NCBI RefSeq assembly: GCF_002305895.1
Contig: NZ_CP022203.1
Coordinates: forward strand, 4,876,501 to 4,940,500
From: Corallococcus macrosporus DSM 14697
GTDB taxonomy: Bacteria > Myxococcota > Myxococcia > Myxococcales > Myxococcaceae
Direction: 5' to 3'
DNA: 64,000 nucleotides
Made by a program: the position numbers and the translations under genes. The notes under the pieces are model-generated. The model saw only the letters and a list, made by a program, of their open reading frames with translations, had not been told where the DNA came from and ran no database searches. Shown here in pieces: positions 35,225 to 45,991 of this stretch; positions within the stretch are counted from its first letter, which is position 1, and every line of letters begins with the position of its first letter.

Positions 35225-36193
35225 TCAGCGTCCGGAGAACACACCGAGCGCGCGAAACTTCGCGTACCGGTCCTGGACCAGTTCATCGGGCGACAGCTCG
35301 GCGAGCTGCCCCAGGTGCTTGCGCAGCGTCTTGCCCAGCGCCTCCGCCATCTTCGCGGCGTCGCGGTGGGCGCCACCGGCGGGCTCGGGGATGGCCTCGT
35401 CGATGATCTTCATCTCCAGCAGGTCCTTCGCGGTGAGCTTCATCGCGTCCGCGGCCTTGTCCGCCTTGGCGGCGTCCCGGAACAGGATGGAGGCGCAGCC
35501 CTCGGGGGAGATGACGGAGTAGACGCTGTTCTGGAGCATCAGCACGCGGTTGCCCACGCCAATGGCCAGCGCGCCGCCGGAGCCGCCCTCGCCCACCACC
35601 GTGGAGATGATGGGCACGCGCAGCCGGCTCATCACCTCCAGGTTGACGGCGATGGCCTCCGCCTGCCCGCGCTCCTCGGCGCCGATGCCCGGGTAGGCGC
35701 CCGGCGTGTCCACGAAGGTGAGGATGGGCTTCTCGAAGCGCTCGGCCAGCTCCATGAGGCGGCGGGCCTTGCGGTAGCCCTCCGGGCGCGGCATGCCGAA
35801 GTTGCGCGCCATGTTCTCCTTGGTGTTGCGGCCCTTCTGGTGCCCCATCACCATCACCGGCTTGCCGTCGAAGCGCGCGAAGCCGCCGACGATGGACGGG
35901 TCCTCGCCGAAGGCCCGGTCACCGCACAGCTCGACGAAGTCGGTGAAGAGGTAGTGGACGTAGTCCAGGAAGTAGGGGCGGTTCGGGTGCCGGGACATCT
36001 GCACCACCTGCCACCGAGACAGGTCGCTGAAGATCTCCGTCTGGAGCTTCTTCGCCTTCTTCTCGAGCTTGGAGATCTCCGAGGAGAAGTCCACCGAGCC
36101 GCTGGTGGAGAGGACCTTGAGCTCGTCAATCTTCTTTTCCAGCTCAATCAGGGGGCGCTCGAACTCGAGCACATAGCTGGTACCGGTTGCCAT
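35225..36193 (-). CDS. accA: Acetyl-CoA carboxylase carboxyltransferase subunit alpha
   Basis: This is a 322-residue cytoplasmic subunit. With AccD it transfers the carboxyl group from carboxybiotin to acetyl-CoA, giving malonyl-CoA for fatty-acid synthesis. Characteristic segments are [30 protein letters not shown] and the oxyanion-hole glycines [16 protein letters not shown]; the N-terminal coiled coil [12 protein letters not shown] is also typical. The length matches the family. It is the first gene of the accA-hisC-cmk run, and the divergent gap to the next plus-strand gene is 94 bp. Confidence 0.95.
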   Translation of the reverse strand: MATGTSYVLEFERPLIELEKKIDELKVLSTSGSVDFSSEISKLEKKAKKLQTEIFSDLSRWQVVQMSRHPNRPYFLDYVHYLFTDFVELCGDRAFGEDPSIVGGFARFDGKPVMVMGHQKGRNTKENMARNFGMPRPEGYRKARRLMELAERFEKPILTFVDTPGAYPGIGAEERGQAEAIAVNLEVMSRLRVPIISTVVGEGGSGGALAIGVGNRVLMLQNSVYSVISPEGCASILFRDAAKADKAADAMKLTAKDLLEMKIIDEAIPEPAGGAHRDAAKMAEALGKTLRKHLGQLAELSPDELVQDRYAKFRALGVFSGR

Positions 36194-36287
36194 GGCGCGG
36201 AACTAGCACCAGGGTAAGGCGGCTTTCAACGCGCAAGCGGTTACGCACCCCATCGAATTCCACGCCGTCCGGCCCGTCTGGAAACCC

Positions 36288-36977
36288 ATGAACCCGGCCC
36301 TGCCCCTCCTGCTCCTGGCCCTCACGGGCGCCGCTCCGACGTCCCCGAGCGCCCGGGCGCTGAACACCCAGGGCTTCCGGCTGTACCAGGCGGGGCGCTA
36401 CCCGGAGGCCCTGGAGCGCTTCCAGGCGTCCGCCCGGGAGGCCCCGGATTACGCGCTGGCGCACTACAACCTCGCCGCCACCCTGGGCGTGCTCCGCAAG
36501 CAGGGCCTCGTCTGCGAGTACAGCGCCCACCGGGACGCCATCGTGGAGCACCTCACCCAGGCGGTGAAGCTGGACGCCCGGCGGCTGGCCCGCGCGAAGG
36601 AGGACGCGGACTTCGCCCCCATCCGGGACACCCTGGGCTGGCAGAAGCTGCTGGGCCGCAGCCCGGCGCGCGAGGCGGACGTCCCCGTGCTGTTGCGCCA
36701 GGTGTCCTGGTTCGGCCCCGGCGTGGGCGTCTACGGCACCCTGCGGGGCCTGCGCTTCGGCCCCGCCAACCGGGTCACCCTCTGGACGAAGGAGGTGGGC
36801 GATGACGGCACGCCCCGCCAGAAGGAGGCGCGGGGGCGCTACACGGTGCGCGGCAGGCGGGTGACGTTGCGGCTGGAGGGCCGGGCGCCCCTGGAGGGCA
36901 CCCTGACGGAGTCTGGCGCACTCACCTTCCCCGGCCTGGAGACGTTCACCGACTCACCCTCGGAGTGCGAGGCGTGA
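36288..36977 (+). CDS. Exported TPR-containing hypothetical protein
   Basis: This is a 229-residue protein with a short signal-like start (MNPALPLLLLALTGAAPT), one TPR unit (GFRLYQAGRYPEALERFQAS and AHYNLAATLGVL), and a beta-rich C-terminal half. The C-terminus contains GRYTVRGRRVTLRLEGRAPLEGTL, a lipocalin-like strand pattern. One cysteine lies near VCEYS and one near the C-terminus (SECEA). The function is unknown. The 260 bp after its stop hold only a hairpin that I assign to the convergent ATPase gene. Confidence 0.65.
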   Translation: MNPALPLLLLALTGAAPTSPSARALNTQGFRLYQAGRYPEALERFQASAREAPDYALAHYNLAATLGVLRKQGLVCEYSAHRDAIVEHLTQAVKLDARRLARAKEDADFAPIRDTLGWQKLLGRSPAREADVPVLLRQVSWFGPGVGVYGTLRGLRFGPANRVTLWTKEVGDDGTPRQKEARGRYTVRGRRVTLRLEGRAPLEGTLTESGALTFPGLETFTDSPSECEA

Positions 36978-37186
36978 GCCCCTGCCTTCCAGCCATCAGT
37001 CGCGCCGGGACGCACGCACGCTTTCAGATACGGCCCGCGCAACCCCCTTGGCACCCATGATGCGCGCCGTCATGGTGCGCGCGGGGGCAGGTGGGAAGGG
37101 ATGATTCTTCGGGGTGGAATCAGGGCGGGAGGCGGATGTGGCGGCGGCCCCCTCTACTTCTTCACGACGGCGACGACGCGGCTCCC

Positions 37187-37208
37187 GCCGGGCGGAGCGA
37201 AGCCCGGC
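37187..37208 (-). terminator. Hairpin after the ArsA-like gene
   Basis: Perfect 7-bp stem GCCGGGC / GCCCGGC with an 8-nt loop, 29 bp after the stop of the minus-strand ATPase gene. No T tract. Confidence 0.45.
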
Positions 37209-37237
37209 AGGGCACCCTCATGTCCTTCGAAGGAACC

Positions 37238-39205
37238 TCAGGCCGCCTTGATCTTCGCGGCCGGGGGCGACAGCGCGTACCACGCGGTGCGGAAGGCCTT
37301 CAGCTCACGCAGGCCGGCCGGGTGACGGCCCAGGGCCGGCGCCATGGTGACGGGCAGGCCCAGCTTCTTCTCAATGGCCTTCGCCGCGTTGAGCTCCAGC
37401 TTGCGCCGGTTCTCGCACTTCTCGCAGGTGGACTTGGGGCCCACGCGGTTGACGAGCACCCGCTCCACGGGGAGCCCCTTCTCCTTCAGGTACTCCACCA
37501 GCCGCTCGGTGCGGGCCGCCGCCAGCTCCTCGCCGCGCGTGACGACCACGAAGCGCGCCTCGCTCGGGGAGGCCAGCGCGTCCTCGAAGCGCTTCACGTG
37601 CTTGATCATCCCGGCCAGGTCGTCCGCCAGCTCGCCCAGGCCCTTGGCGCGGTGCTTGTTGATGACGGTGTGCAGCGCGCCCAGCCACGCCTTGGCCGTC
37701 TCCGCCAGCTCCACCACGCGCACCGACGTCACCACCGGCGACGAGTCCACCACGATGCGCTTGAAGCGCTCCTGCACCAGCGCGTCCGTCAGGCAGGACA
37801 GCGCGGCCAGCTCGTCGATGCCCGGCGGCGCGCACTCCAGCAGGTTGCGCAGGTAGAGCAGATCCGCCGGCACCTCGCTGCCCGAGCGGGGCGCGCCCTC
37901 GAAGGCCTTCTCCGCCTTCTCCTTCAGCCGCTTGCGCAGGGCGTTGAACCAGCCGGCGATGTCCAGCTCGCGCGCGTACAGGCCCTTGGTGCCCTTCACC
38001 TGCGTCTCGGTGTCCGTCAGGCGGCTCTGCAGCACGTCCGACAGCGAGTGCGCCGGATCCGTGGAGATGAGGAGCACCGGCCCCTCCTTCTCCGTCAGCG
38101 TCACCGCGGCGGCCGCGGCGCACGAGCTCTTGCCCACCCCGCCCTGCCCCACGAAGAAGATGAGCCGCGTGGGCGGCAGCGGCGGCGCGGCGATGGGCGG
38201 CATGGACGGCGCGCGCACCAGCGCCGGAGGCCCCTCCGCCGCGGCGAACTCCAGCGCCTTGGTCTCCTTGCCCCCGGCCCACGCCTTGGCGAACAGCGCC
38301 AGGCCCTCCAGCCCGCGCGGCGCCACCTCGCGCCGGCCCAGCAGGTGCACCGGCACCGTCTTGTCCAGCGCCTGGAACTTGCGGACGTGGGGGGCCTGCA
38401 GGCCGCGCCGGCCCTGGCACGCGGGACAGCCGCCCTTGTCCTCGATCTGGTTGACGACGATCTCCGTCACCGGCAGCCCGCGCTCGCGAAGCTGGGTGAA
38501 GAGCATGCGCGTCTGCGCCTCCGGCACCGGCTCCGCCAGCGCCACCAGGTGGAAGGCCGTGCGCGCGGGGTCCTTCAGCAGCGCCAGCAGCTTCTCCGCC
38601 TTCTGCCCCACCTGCTCCAGGAAGCCAGGCGCCTCGGCCGCGGCCGCCGCCTTCTTGCCCTTCTTCGCCGGCGCCTCCACCTTGTCCGCGCCGGCCTTCA
38701 CCAGGCCCAGGAACTTGCGCAGGCCCACCGGCAGGTCGAACAGCCGCAGGGTGTGGCTGGTCGGCGCGGCGTCCACCACGACGCGGTCGAAGGACTCGCC
38801 CTCCAGCAGGTCCACCACGTGGAAGAGCGCCACCAGCTCCTCCAGCCCCGGCACGGCCTGCTGATACAGCTTGCCCAGGTCGTCCTCCGACACGTGCGTG
38901 CCCTTGGCCGCGGCCTTCGCCAGCGCCGGCAGGTAGGACGCCAGGAAGGGCTTCATCAGCGCCGCCGGCTCCACTTCCAGGCCGTACACGCCGCCCTCTC
39001 CCTTGCCCGGGACCAGCCGGGTCGCCTTGGCCGGGAGCTTCTTCTTCACCAGGTCCGACAGGGAGCGGACCGGATCCAACGACACGAGCAGCACCCGTTC
39101 CTTGGGCGCCTCCTCCGACAACCTCAACGCATATGCCGCCGCGAGCGTGGTCTTGCCTACCCCGCCCTTGCCGCCGAAGAAGTGAAGTACTCGCGCGTCG
39201 CTCAT
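37238..39205 (-). CDS. Tandem ArsA/Get3-like ATPase
   Basis: This is a 655-residue protein with two ArsA-type ATPase halves. I chose ATG 39205, with AAGGAAGG upstream. Half one has the P-loop GGKGGVGKTT (11-20), VSLDPVRSLSD and VDAAPTSHTLRLFDLP. Half two has GQGGVGKSSCA, ISTDPAHSLSD, and a degenerate VDSSPVVTSVR where the DTAPTGHTLR motif is expected. Each half carries a CxxC pair (GGCPACQGR and STCEKCENRR), like the zinc clamp of Get3 dimers. No arsenite efflux gene is nearby, so a chaperone or targeting role is at least as likely as arsenite export. Confidence 0.88.
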   Translation of the reverse strand: MSDARVLHFFGGKGGVGKTTLAAAYALRLSEEAPKERVLLVSLDPVRSLSDLVKKKLPAKATRLVPGKGEGGVYGLEVEPAALMKPFLASYLPALAKAAAKGTHVSEDDLGKLYQQAVPGLEELVALFHVVDLLEGESFDRVVVDAAPTSHTLRLFDLPVGLRKFLGLVKAGADKVEAPAKKGKKAAAAAEAPGFLEQVGQKAEKLLALLKDPARTAFHLVALAEPVPEAQTRMLFTQLRERGLPVTEIVVNQIEDKGGCPACQGRRGLQAPHVRKFQALDKTVPVHLLGRREVAPRGLEGLALFAKAWAGGKETKALEFAAAEGPPALVRAPSMPPIAAPPLPPTRLIFFVGQGGVGKSSCAAAAAVTLTEKEGPVLLISTDPAHSLSDVLQSRLTDTETQVKGTKGLYARELDIAGWFNALRKRLKEKAEKAFEGAPRSGSEVPADLLYLRNLLECAPPGIDELAALSCLTDALVQERFKRIVVDSSPVVTSVRVVELAETAKAWLGALHTVINKHRAKGLGELADDLAGMIKHVKRFEDALASPSEARFVVVTRGEELAAARTERLVEYLKEKGLPVERVLVNRVGPKSTCEKCENRRKLELNAAKAIEKKLGLPVTMAPALGRHPAGLRELKAFRTAWYALSPPAAKIKAA

Positions 39206-39417
39206 TGCGTTGTGGCCTTCCTTGTGCCCCCCCAGCGGCACCCGATGCGCACTCCGGGGCGTCCCGAATGGATGGCGCCGCTGGAGCTGCCCGAGGCGTG
39301 GAACATGTCCGGCCGGGCACTCCCTGTGGGTGGGAGACCCCCCGAGAATCCCCCGTCCGGAGGTCAAAAGTCAAGAATTGACGGGGGTTTCGCGGCGGGG
39401 TCGCCGCCCGGGCGGGC

Positions 39418-39460
39418 ATCCCCTTCGAGTCGGGCCAAGAGCCCGGAATCCGAAGGGGAT
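39418..39460 (-). terminator. Nested hairpin after the NtrC-type regulator gene
   Basis: Perfect 10-bp outer stem ATCCCCTTCG / CGAAGGGGAT encloses a second stem CGGGC / GCCCG with a 5-nt loop. It lies 15 bp after the regulator stop on the minus strand and in the leader region of the downstream ATPase gene, so it could terminate or attenuate transcription into that gene. Confidence 0.55.
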
Positions 39461-39475
39461 TTCCTACCCGTGAGG

Positions 39476-40930
<1,455 letters not shown>

Positions 40931-41010
40931 GTGAAGACCTCCCGTACTGCGTCGTGACGCGAAGTTGTCGTGACTCGAAATCAGAAAGCCGGCCCGTCTG
41001 GATGAGACAC

Positions 41011-41691
41011 TCAGGCGCGGGAGAAGCTCAGGCGGCACAGCCCCGCCCGGACGTACAGGTCAACGCCCAGTTGCGAACAGCGGAGCTGCAGCGCCGAAAG
41101 CGCCTCGGGCAGGGGCTCGGCGCAGGCGCCGGCCGAGTCCTCGACCTCCAGCGCCGCGCTCGCCCCATCCCCGCGCACCGTGACGCGGACCGAGCCGCCG
41201 TTCTCCGCCCGGCCGAAGGCGCGCAGCAGCACCTGGATGAGGAAGAAGCCCAGCTCGGACGTGTCCTGCAGGCGCACCTGCACGCCCGCCTCCACCGCCG
41301 CCTGCACCTGCACGCGGCGCTTGCGGCCCTCGTGCCCCAGCACGCCCAGGGCGCGCGTGGTGACCTCCGACAGGTCCGCCACGCCCGGCGTGCCGCCGCG
41401 GAACACCAGGAAGTCACTGAACAGCTTCAGGATGCCGTCCACGCGCTGGATCTGATCGCGCATGGCCTTGAGGTTCTTCTCCTGGGACGGCGGCACCTGC
41501 CCGGTCTCCGCCTTCAACTTCTCCGCCAGGACCTCCAGGTGGATGGCCAGCGCGTTGAGCGGATTGCGGACGTCATGCAGCAGGCTGTCCATCAGCGTGG
41601 GGACGGCCAGGTACCGGGCCGCGCCCACCACGGGCTCCGGCGCGTCCTCAACAGAGGATGTACTATTTGACATTGCTGTCGAGGTAACCAA
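41011..41691 (-). CDS. Minimal histidine kinase-like protein
   Basis: This is a 226-residue cytoplasmic protein. TTG 41691 has GAGGAG at ideal spacing (6 bp); an ATG at 41673 is less well placed. A HisKA-like helix holds LLHDVRNPLNAL with His39 as the expected phospho-acceptor. The C-terminal half aligns loosely with a GHKL ATPase fold, but I cannot find the N box (an acidic N-x-x-x-N), a GxGL lid or a DxGxG motif. There is no sensor domain or membrane segment. It may be an inactive phosphotransfer partner for the regulator next door, or bind ATP in a divergent way. Confidence 0.75.
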   Translation of the reverse strand: MVTSTAMSNSTSSVEDAPEPVVGAARYLAVPTLMDSLLHDVRNPLNALAIHLEVLAEKLKAETGQVPPSQEKNLKAMRDQIQRVDGILKLFSDFLVFRGGTPGVADLSEVTTRALGVLGHEGRKRRVQVQAAVEAGVQVRLQDTSELGFFLIQVLLRAFGRAENGGSVRVTVRGDGASAALEVEDSAGACAEPLPEALSALQLRCSQLGVDLYVRAGLCRLSFSRA

Positions 41692-41924
41692 CTGGAACTC
41701 CTCGGGAATTTTCCTGATCCACCCCCGCCGCCGCCCAACCGAGCCAAGAGTTAGGGAGCGGTTCCGGCATCGTCAACCCTGGGGCGGTAATTCTTGCCGG
41801 AAGCGGCAAATTCCCCATGTGTGGCGCGGACTTGCGGCCGGCCACGAGTGTCTTTCAGGCGACGATTGGGGCGGGCGCGCGCGGGGGGCGGAAAGGGGCC
41901 GCCCCACCCCGCGGCGCGGGGCGA

Positions 41925-42377
41925 TCAGGCGCCCGAGGCGGGAGGCCGGGCGGCCTCGCCCAGCCCCACCAGGTCCAGCTTGAGCCGGGCCGCGTACTCG
42001 AAGATGCGCGGATCCCGGTAGAACTCGCCGAAGACGATGCGCACCAGGCCCGCGTTGGCGATCAGCTTGAAGCAGGGCCAGCACGGCGAGGCGGTGGTGT
42101 AGATGGTCGCCCCTTCGATGCTGACGCCGTTGGTGGCCGCCTGGATGATGGCGTTGGCCTCCGCGTGGACGGTGGCCACGCAGTGGCCGTTCTCCATCAT
42201 GTGGCCCACGTCGTCGCAGTGCGGCAGCCCGCGGATGGCGCCGTTGTAGCCGGTGGACAGGATGGTCCTTCCCCGGACGATGACGGCGCCCACGTGCTTG
42301 CGATCACACGTGGCCCGCGAGGCCACCTGCGTCGCGATGTCCATGAAGTATTGGTCCCACGAGACACGTCCGGCCAT
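41925..42377 (-). CDS. dCMP deaminase family protein
   Basis: This is a 150-residue zinc deaminase, probably converting dCMP to dUMP for dTTP synthesis; related ComEB-type proteins also exist. AGGAGG lies 6 bp before ATG 42377. Zinc ligands are His71 in VHAEAN (Glu73 as proton shuttle) and Cys99/Cys102 in SPCWPC. ATCDRKHVGAVIV and STGYNGAIRGLPHCDD are typical of the dCMP/ComE branch and form the nucleotide pocket. It stands between unrelated genes, with 89 bp to the protease stop upstream. Confidence 0.92.
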   Translation of the reverse strand: MAGRVSWDQYFMDIATQVASRATCDRKHVGAVIVRGRTILSTGYNGAIRGLPHCDDVGHMMENGHCVATVHAEANAIIQAATNGVSIEGATIYTTASPCWPCFKLIANAGLVRIVFGEFYRDPRIFEYAARLKLDLVGLGEAARPPASGA

Positions 42378-42466
42378 CCCACACCTCCTGTCGGGCGGAT
42401 GTACCCCGCACGCGCGCCCTGTCGAGATTCCTGCCGGCCGCGCGGCCCCAGGGCCACGCGAGGCGT

Positions 42467-43345
42467 CTAACGACCGGCGGCGTGCGCGACGCCGCCCTCC
42501 GTCATGGGCTTGCGCGCCAGCAGGCGCCCGAAGCCCTTGGCCTGGAGGAAGTGCCTCACCTTCGCGCTGGGGGCGGCGAAGGTCTCTCCGGGCATGGGCA
42601 CGTCGAAGCTGTAGTTCTCCTGCTGCACCTCGAAGTCCACCTTCGCGGTGCGGTAGCCCTCCACGATGGCCAGCAGCCGGCCCGTCGCCAGGCTGAAGAT
42701 GCCGCCGCCCGACGCGCCGTAGCCGATGGGGGCGTCCGTCTTCACCATCTTCGGGCGCTGGGAGTCCTTGTCCCACTCGACCTGGGACAACATGCCGCCA
42801 GACAGCGACAGCGCGCGGCCGAACGGCGAGGCGGCCACGATGACGTCCTCGCCCAGCTCCAGCTCCGCGTCATCCGCCAGCTCCACCGCAGGCAAGTCCA
42901 GGCCGGGCACGCGCACCAGCGCCAGGTCCAGCTCGGGCACCTGGCCCATGGCCACCACCTCGCCCCGGTGCTCCAGCGACTCCGCGCGGCGGTCCACCAG
43001 CACGCGCAGCTCCGGCGCCTCCAGGCCGTCCATGGCCACCGCGTGCGCGTTGGTGATCACCCAGGCGACCACGGCCCCCTTCGCATCCCGCTCGGCGCCC
43101 ACCACCACGCCGGACGCCGTGCTGCGCACCCTGCCCTGCGAGGCGAGCTGCAGCCGGACGTTGTGCGGGAGGATGCGCCGCACCTGCTCCTTGCGCGTCA
43201 TGCGAGGCGCGTCCGGCACCGCGATGACGCGCTCGACGAGGGGAGCCGCCTGGGGCGCGGAGGTGACGGCGGCCGGCTGGGAAGGCGCACCGGCGCACGA
43301 CACGAGGGCGAACAGGGCGGGGGCGCCCAGGAGGAAGCGGGTCAT
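42467..43345 (-). CDS. Trypsin-like serine protease lipoprotein
   Basis: This is a 292-residue protein starting at ATG 43345, with GGAG upstream. The signal peptide and lipobox LFALVSC place Cys17 at the lipidation site. The triad is visible: His101 in TNAHAV, Asp140 in PELDLALVRV and Ser212 in YGASGGG, so it should be active. No PDZ domain is present. It probably acts at the periplasmic face of a membrane as a quality-control or signalling protease. It is a different protease from the one at 373-1698. Confidence 0.82.
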   Translation of the reverse strand: MTRFLLGAPALFALVSCAGAPSQPAAVTSAPQAAPLVERVIAVPDAPRMTRKEQVRRILPHNVRLQLASQGRVRSTASGVVVGAERDAKGAVVAWVITNAHAVAMDGLEAPELRVLVDRRAESLEHRGEVVAMGQVPELDLALVRVPGLDLPAVELADDAELELGEDVIVAASPFGRALSLSGGMLSQVEWDKDSQRPKMVKTDAPIGYGASGGGIFSLATGRLLAIVEGYRTAKVDFEVQQENYSFDVPMPGETFAAPSAKVRHFLQAKGFGRLLARKPMTEGGVAHAAGR

Positions 43346-43467
43346 CGACTCTCCGGTCTGGGGGGGAAACGGATACAGCCAGGACAACTCCCTGGCAGCT
43401 CCCATCATCCCGAGCCCTTTCCGGGTTTGAAAGCAGGCGTCCAGGCGTGCCCCGGACACCTGCCCCG

Positions 43468-45714
43468 TCACGCGTAGCGCTTCTTCATCAGGAAGAGGAT
43501 GGCGTCCTTCGCGCACGCCTCGCAGTAGCCATAGCGCTCCGCCATCGTCTTCAGCGTGCTCTGCACCTGCGCCTGCTCGCGCGAGGTGAGCTGGCCCCGG
43601 TCCTCGGACAGGTACTTGAGGACGTTCTCCTTGTTCTTGCGCAGCACCCGCTTGCGCTCCTCGAAGTAGTGGTCGCGCAGGCGCTTGAACATGTCCGGGA
43701 AGATGCGGCTGTAGTCCATGTCCGCGTCCGGGTTGTCCAGCCGGTGCGCGCCAATGGACGCGATGAGCCCCCGGCGGAAGTCGGCGGCCTCCTCGCCGCG
43801 CGGCATGATGATGGCCTCCACCTCCGCCATGCGCTGCTCGTCCGGCGGCTCCATCACCCCGGTGACGCGGTTGCGCATCTTCTCCCCGCGCACCCAGTGG
43901 CTGATGGTCTGGATGTAGCGCTCCACCAGCTCGCGGTACTGCCCCTCCGACACCAGGCCCATGGACTCGCGCACCTCGGAGTCCACCCGGTCCAGGTACT
44001 CCGCCTCCGCCAGCTTCACGAAGGCGTCATGGTCGTGGTAGCCGTCCACCACCTCCTGCAGCAGGAACTCGTAGACGCTCTTGTCCTTGCAGATGGCGGC
44101 CAGCTCCTCCAGCACCGCCAGCGCGTTGAGGCACTTGTAGTCCGGGTTCTGCGCGGCGTTGAAGAGCGCCGTCTTGATTTCACGCGCGCTGGCGCCCGAG
44201 CGCCCCTCGAAGTTGGGGTACGCGTCCGACTCGGTGAAGAGCTCCTCGCGCAGCTTGCGCAGCTCCTTCGTGTTGGCCAGGCTCAGCCGGTCCGGCGGCG
44301 CGCCCTCCTCGTAGAGGTGCAGCTTCTCCACCGGCGTCACCTGGTCGATGAGCTCCTTCACGTCCTGCGGGTAGCGGTCCGGGATGGGCTTCTTCAGCCG
44401 GGTGAGCACCGCCCACATGGCCGCCAGCTCCGTGGCGTGGGGGGCCACGTGCTTGCCCACCGTGGTGGAGGTGATCTGCGCGTCGTAGATCTGCTGCTCG
44501 GTGCGGTAGCGGCGCAGGTAGGGCACGCGCACCAGCTCGATGCGGCCCTTGAAGGACGCGAAGTCCGGCAGCTCCTTGAAGGCGTTGAGGTGCTTCTCGT
44601 TGGCGGAGGCGATCAGCACCTCGTCCAGTTGGAGCACGAAGGGCTCCAGCGGCACCTCGCCCGTCTCGCTGAAGCCCAGCAGGTACTTGAAGGCCTCCAG
44701 CGGCCGCTTGAGCAGGTCCGCGTACTCGATGAGCCCGCGGTTGGCGTGGACCAGCGGGCCGTGCGGCTCGAAGAGCACCGTGCTGTGCAGGGGCGCGGGC
44801 ACGTTGAGCTGGGTGCGGTCCGCGGTGAGCTGCTGGACGACGGCGTCCACGCTCATCTGCGGCTCCACCGTCACGGTGCCCACCTGGTAGCGGCGCGACA
44901 CGTAGAAGCGCTCCACCTGGACGTGGCGCATCACCTTCAGCCAGTCCCCGCCGTAGGCGTTGAGCAGCGCGGTGTAGATGCGGCGGCACTTGGAGCACAG
45001 CTCGCCGTCCCGCACGTAGTCGGACAGGATGAAGTCCCCCGTCTCCCCGTCCCCGTTGCCCAGCCCCTTCTTCTTGAGGGCCGTCTCCAGCAGCTTGCGG
45101 CGCTCGCCCGGCGGCACGGCGAAGAGCGGATGATCCCGCAGCTCGCACGGCATCCGCAGGTCGATGGCCTCCGCGTCCAGGTGCGCGTAGGTGGTCATCT
45201 CCCCGCTGGCGGCGTCCCGCTCCCCGAAGCCGATGGAGCCCTTGATGAGCTTCTCCGAGGGGAACACCCAGGCCAGCCGGTAGAGCGCGCCCTGGGGCTG
45301 GCGGGAGTACGCCTCCATGCCCCGCTTCAGGGCGTTGACCAGCGTGGACTTGGCGCTGCCGTTGGGGCCGTGCAGGAGGATGAGCTTGTTGATGCGGCCG
45401 GCGCGCACGAAGTTGCCGAGCAGCCGGTAGATGGCGTTCTGCACCTCCTCCTGGCCCGCCACCCGGTCATCCCTGTCACCGCCCGGGGCGTCGAAGACGT
45501 GGAAGCGCCGGATGGCGCCGGTGGGGTGCGGCACCGTCGTGGTGCCGAAGTGGTCCATCACGTCGCGCAGGTACTGCGCCGCGTTGCGGGCCTGGCCCTT
45601 CGGGTCGCCGAAGAAGAGGGAGAGGTATTCCTCGAAGGAGAGAATCGACCGGTTCTTGACGAAGTCGGCGTTCACCTGCGCGCCCACTTCCTGCAGATAA
45701 CCCTTCGCGTCCAA
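43468..45714 (-). CDS. prkA: PrkA-type serine protein kinase (AAA+)
   Basis: This is a 748-residue protein starting at TTG 45714, with AGGAG 7 bp before. PrkA/YeaG proteins join an AAA+ domain to a C-terminal kinase-like domain and act in stress or sporulation. Walker A GPNGSAKST lies at 116-124, and the long N-terminal FEEYLSLFFGDPKGQARNAA segment is typical of the family. The length is slightly above E. coli YeaG. Partner genes of the usual operon (yeaH-like, spoVR) are not in view. The gene is divergent from an Hsp70 gene across 277 bp, which suggests a shared stress-response context. Confidence 0.93.
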   Translation of the reverse strand: MDAKGYLQEVGAQVNADFVKNRSILSFEEYLSLFFGDPKGQARNAAQYLRDVMDHFGTTTVPHPTGAIRRFHVFDAPGGDRDDRVAGQEEVQNAIYRLLGNFVRAGRINKLILLHGPNGSAKSTLVNALKRGMEAYSRQPQGALYRLAWVFPSEKLIKGSIGFGERDAASGEMTTYAHLDAEAIDLRMPCELRDHPLFAVPPGERRKLLETALKKKGLGNGDGETGDFILSDYVRDGELCSKCRRIYTALLNAYGGDWLKVMRHVQVERFYVSRRYQVGTVTVEPQMSVDAVVQQLTADRTQLNVPAPLHSTVLFEPHGPLVHANRGLIEYADLLKRPLEAFKYLLGFSETGEVPLEPFVLQLDEVLIASANEKHLNAFKELPDFASFKGRIELVRVPYLRRYRTEQQIYDAQITSTTVGKHVAPHATELAAMWAVLTRLKKPIPDRYPQDVKELIDQVTPVEKLHLYEEGAPPDRLSLANTKELRKLREELFTESDAYPNFEGRSGASAREIKTALFNAAQNPDYKCLNALAVLEELAAICKDKSVYEFLLQEVVDGYHDHDAFVKLAEAEYLDRVDSEVRESMGLVSEGQYRELVERYIQTISHWVRGEKMRNRVTGVMEPPDEQRMAEVEAIIMPRGEEAADFRRGLIASIGAHRLDNPDADMDYSRIFPDMFKRLRDHYFEERKRVLRKNKENVLKYLSEDRGQLTSREQAQVQSTLKTMAERYGYCEACAKDAILFLMKKRYA

Positions 45715-45991
45715 GTTGACTCTCCTGTGGTCAGTCCGTCATCCACCAGCAAGTTTTCCGCCCGGGCCACCAATGTCCAGCACCCCGGATGCCATTGTCG
45801 GCTGGGGCACGCGCTCCTGGCCACCGGGCGGCCGCTGGGAGCGCCACGGCCCCCTCCTGGGGAAGCAGGGAACCCCGCCCGGCATTCCCGGGGAGCGGCG
45901 AAGGTCGCGGTGTGTGAACTCGCGCGGGACGCGCGGGTGCGCTACGGTCTTTTTCTTCCTCTGCGGCCTACCCACCCGGAGTCCAAGCAAG

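Noticed and set aside
37157-37237. Extension of the ArsA-like ATPase beyond its TGA by read-through
   Set aside because: The 27 in-frame codons after the stop look coding-like and end in VVAVVKK, but a hairpin covers them and no context for read-through or selenocysteine was seen.
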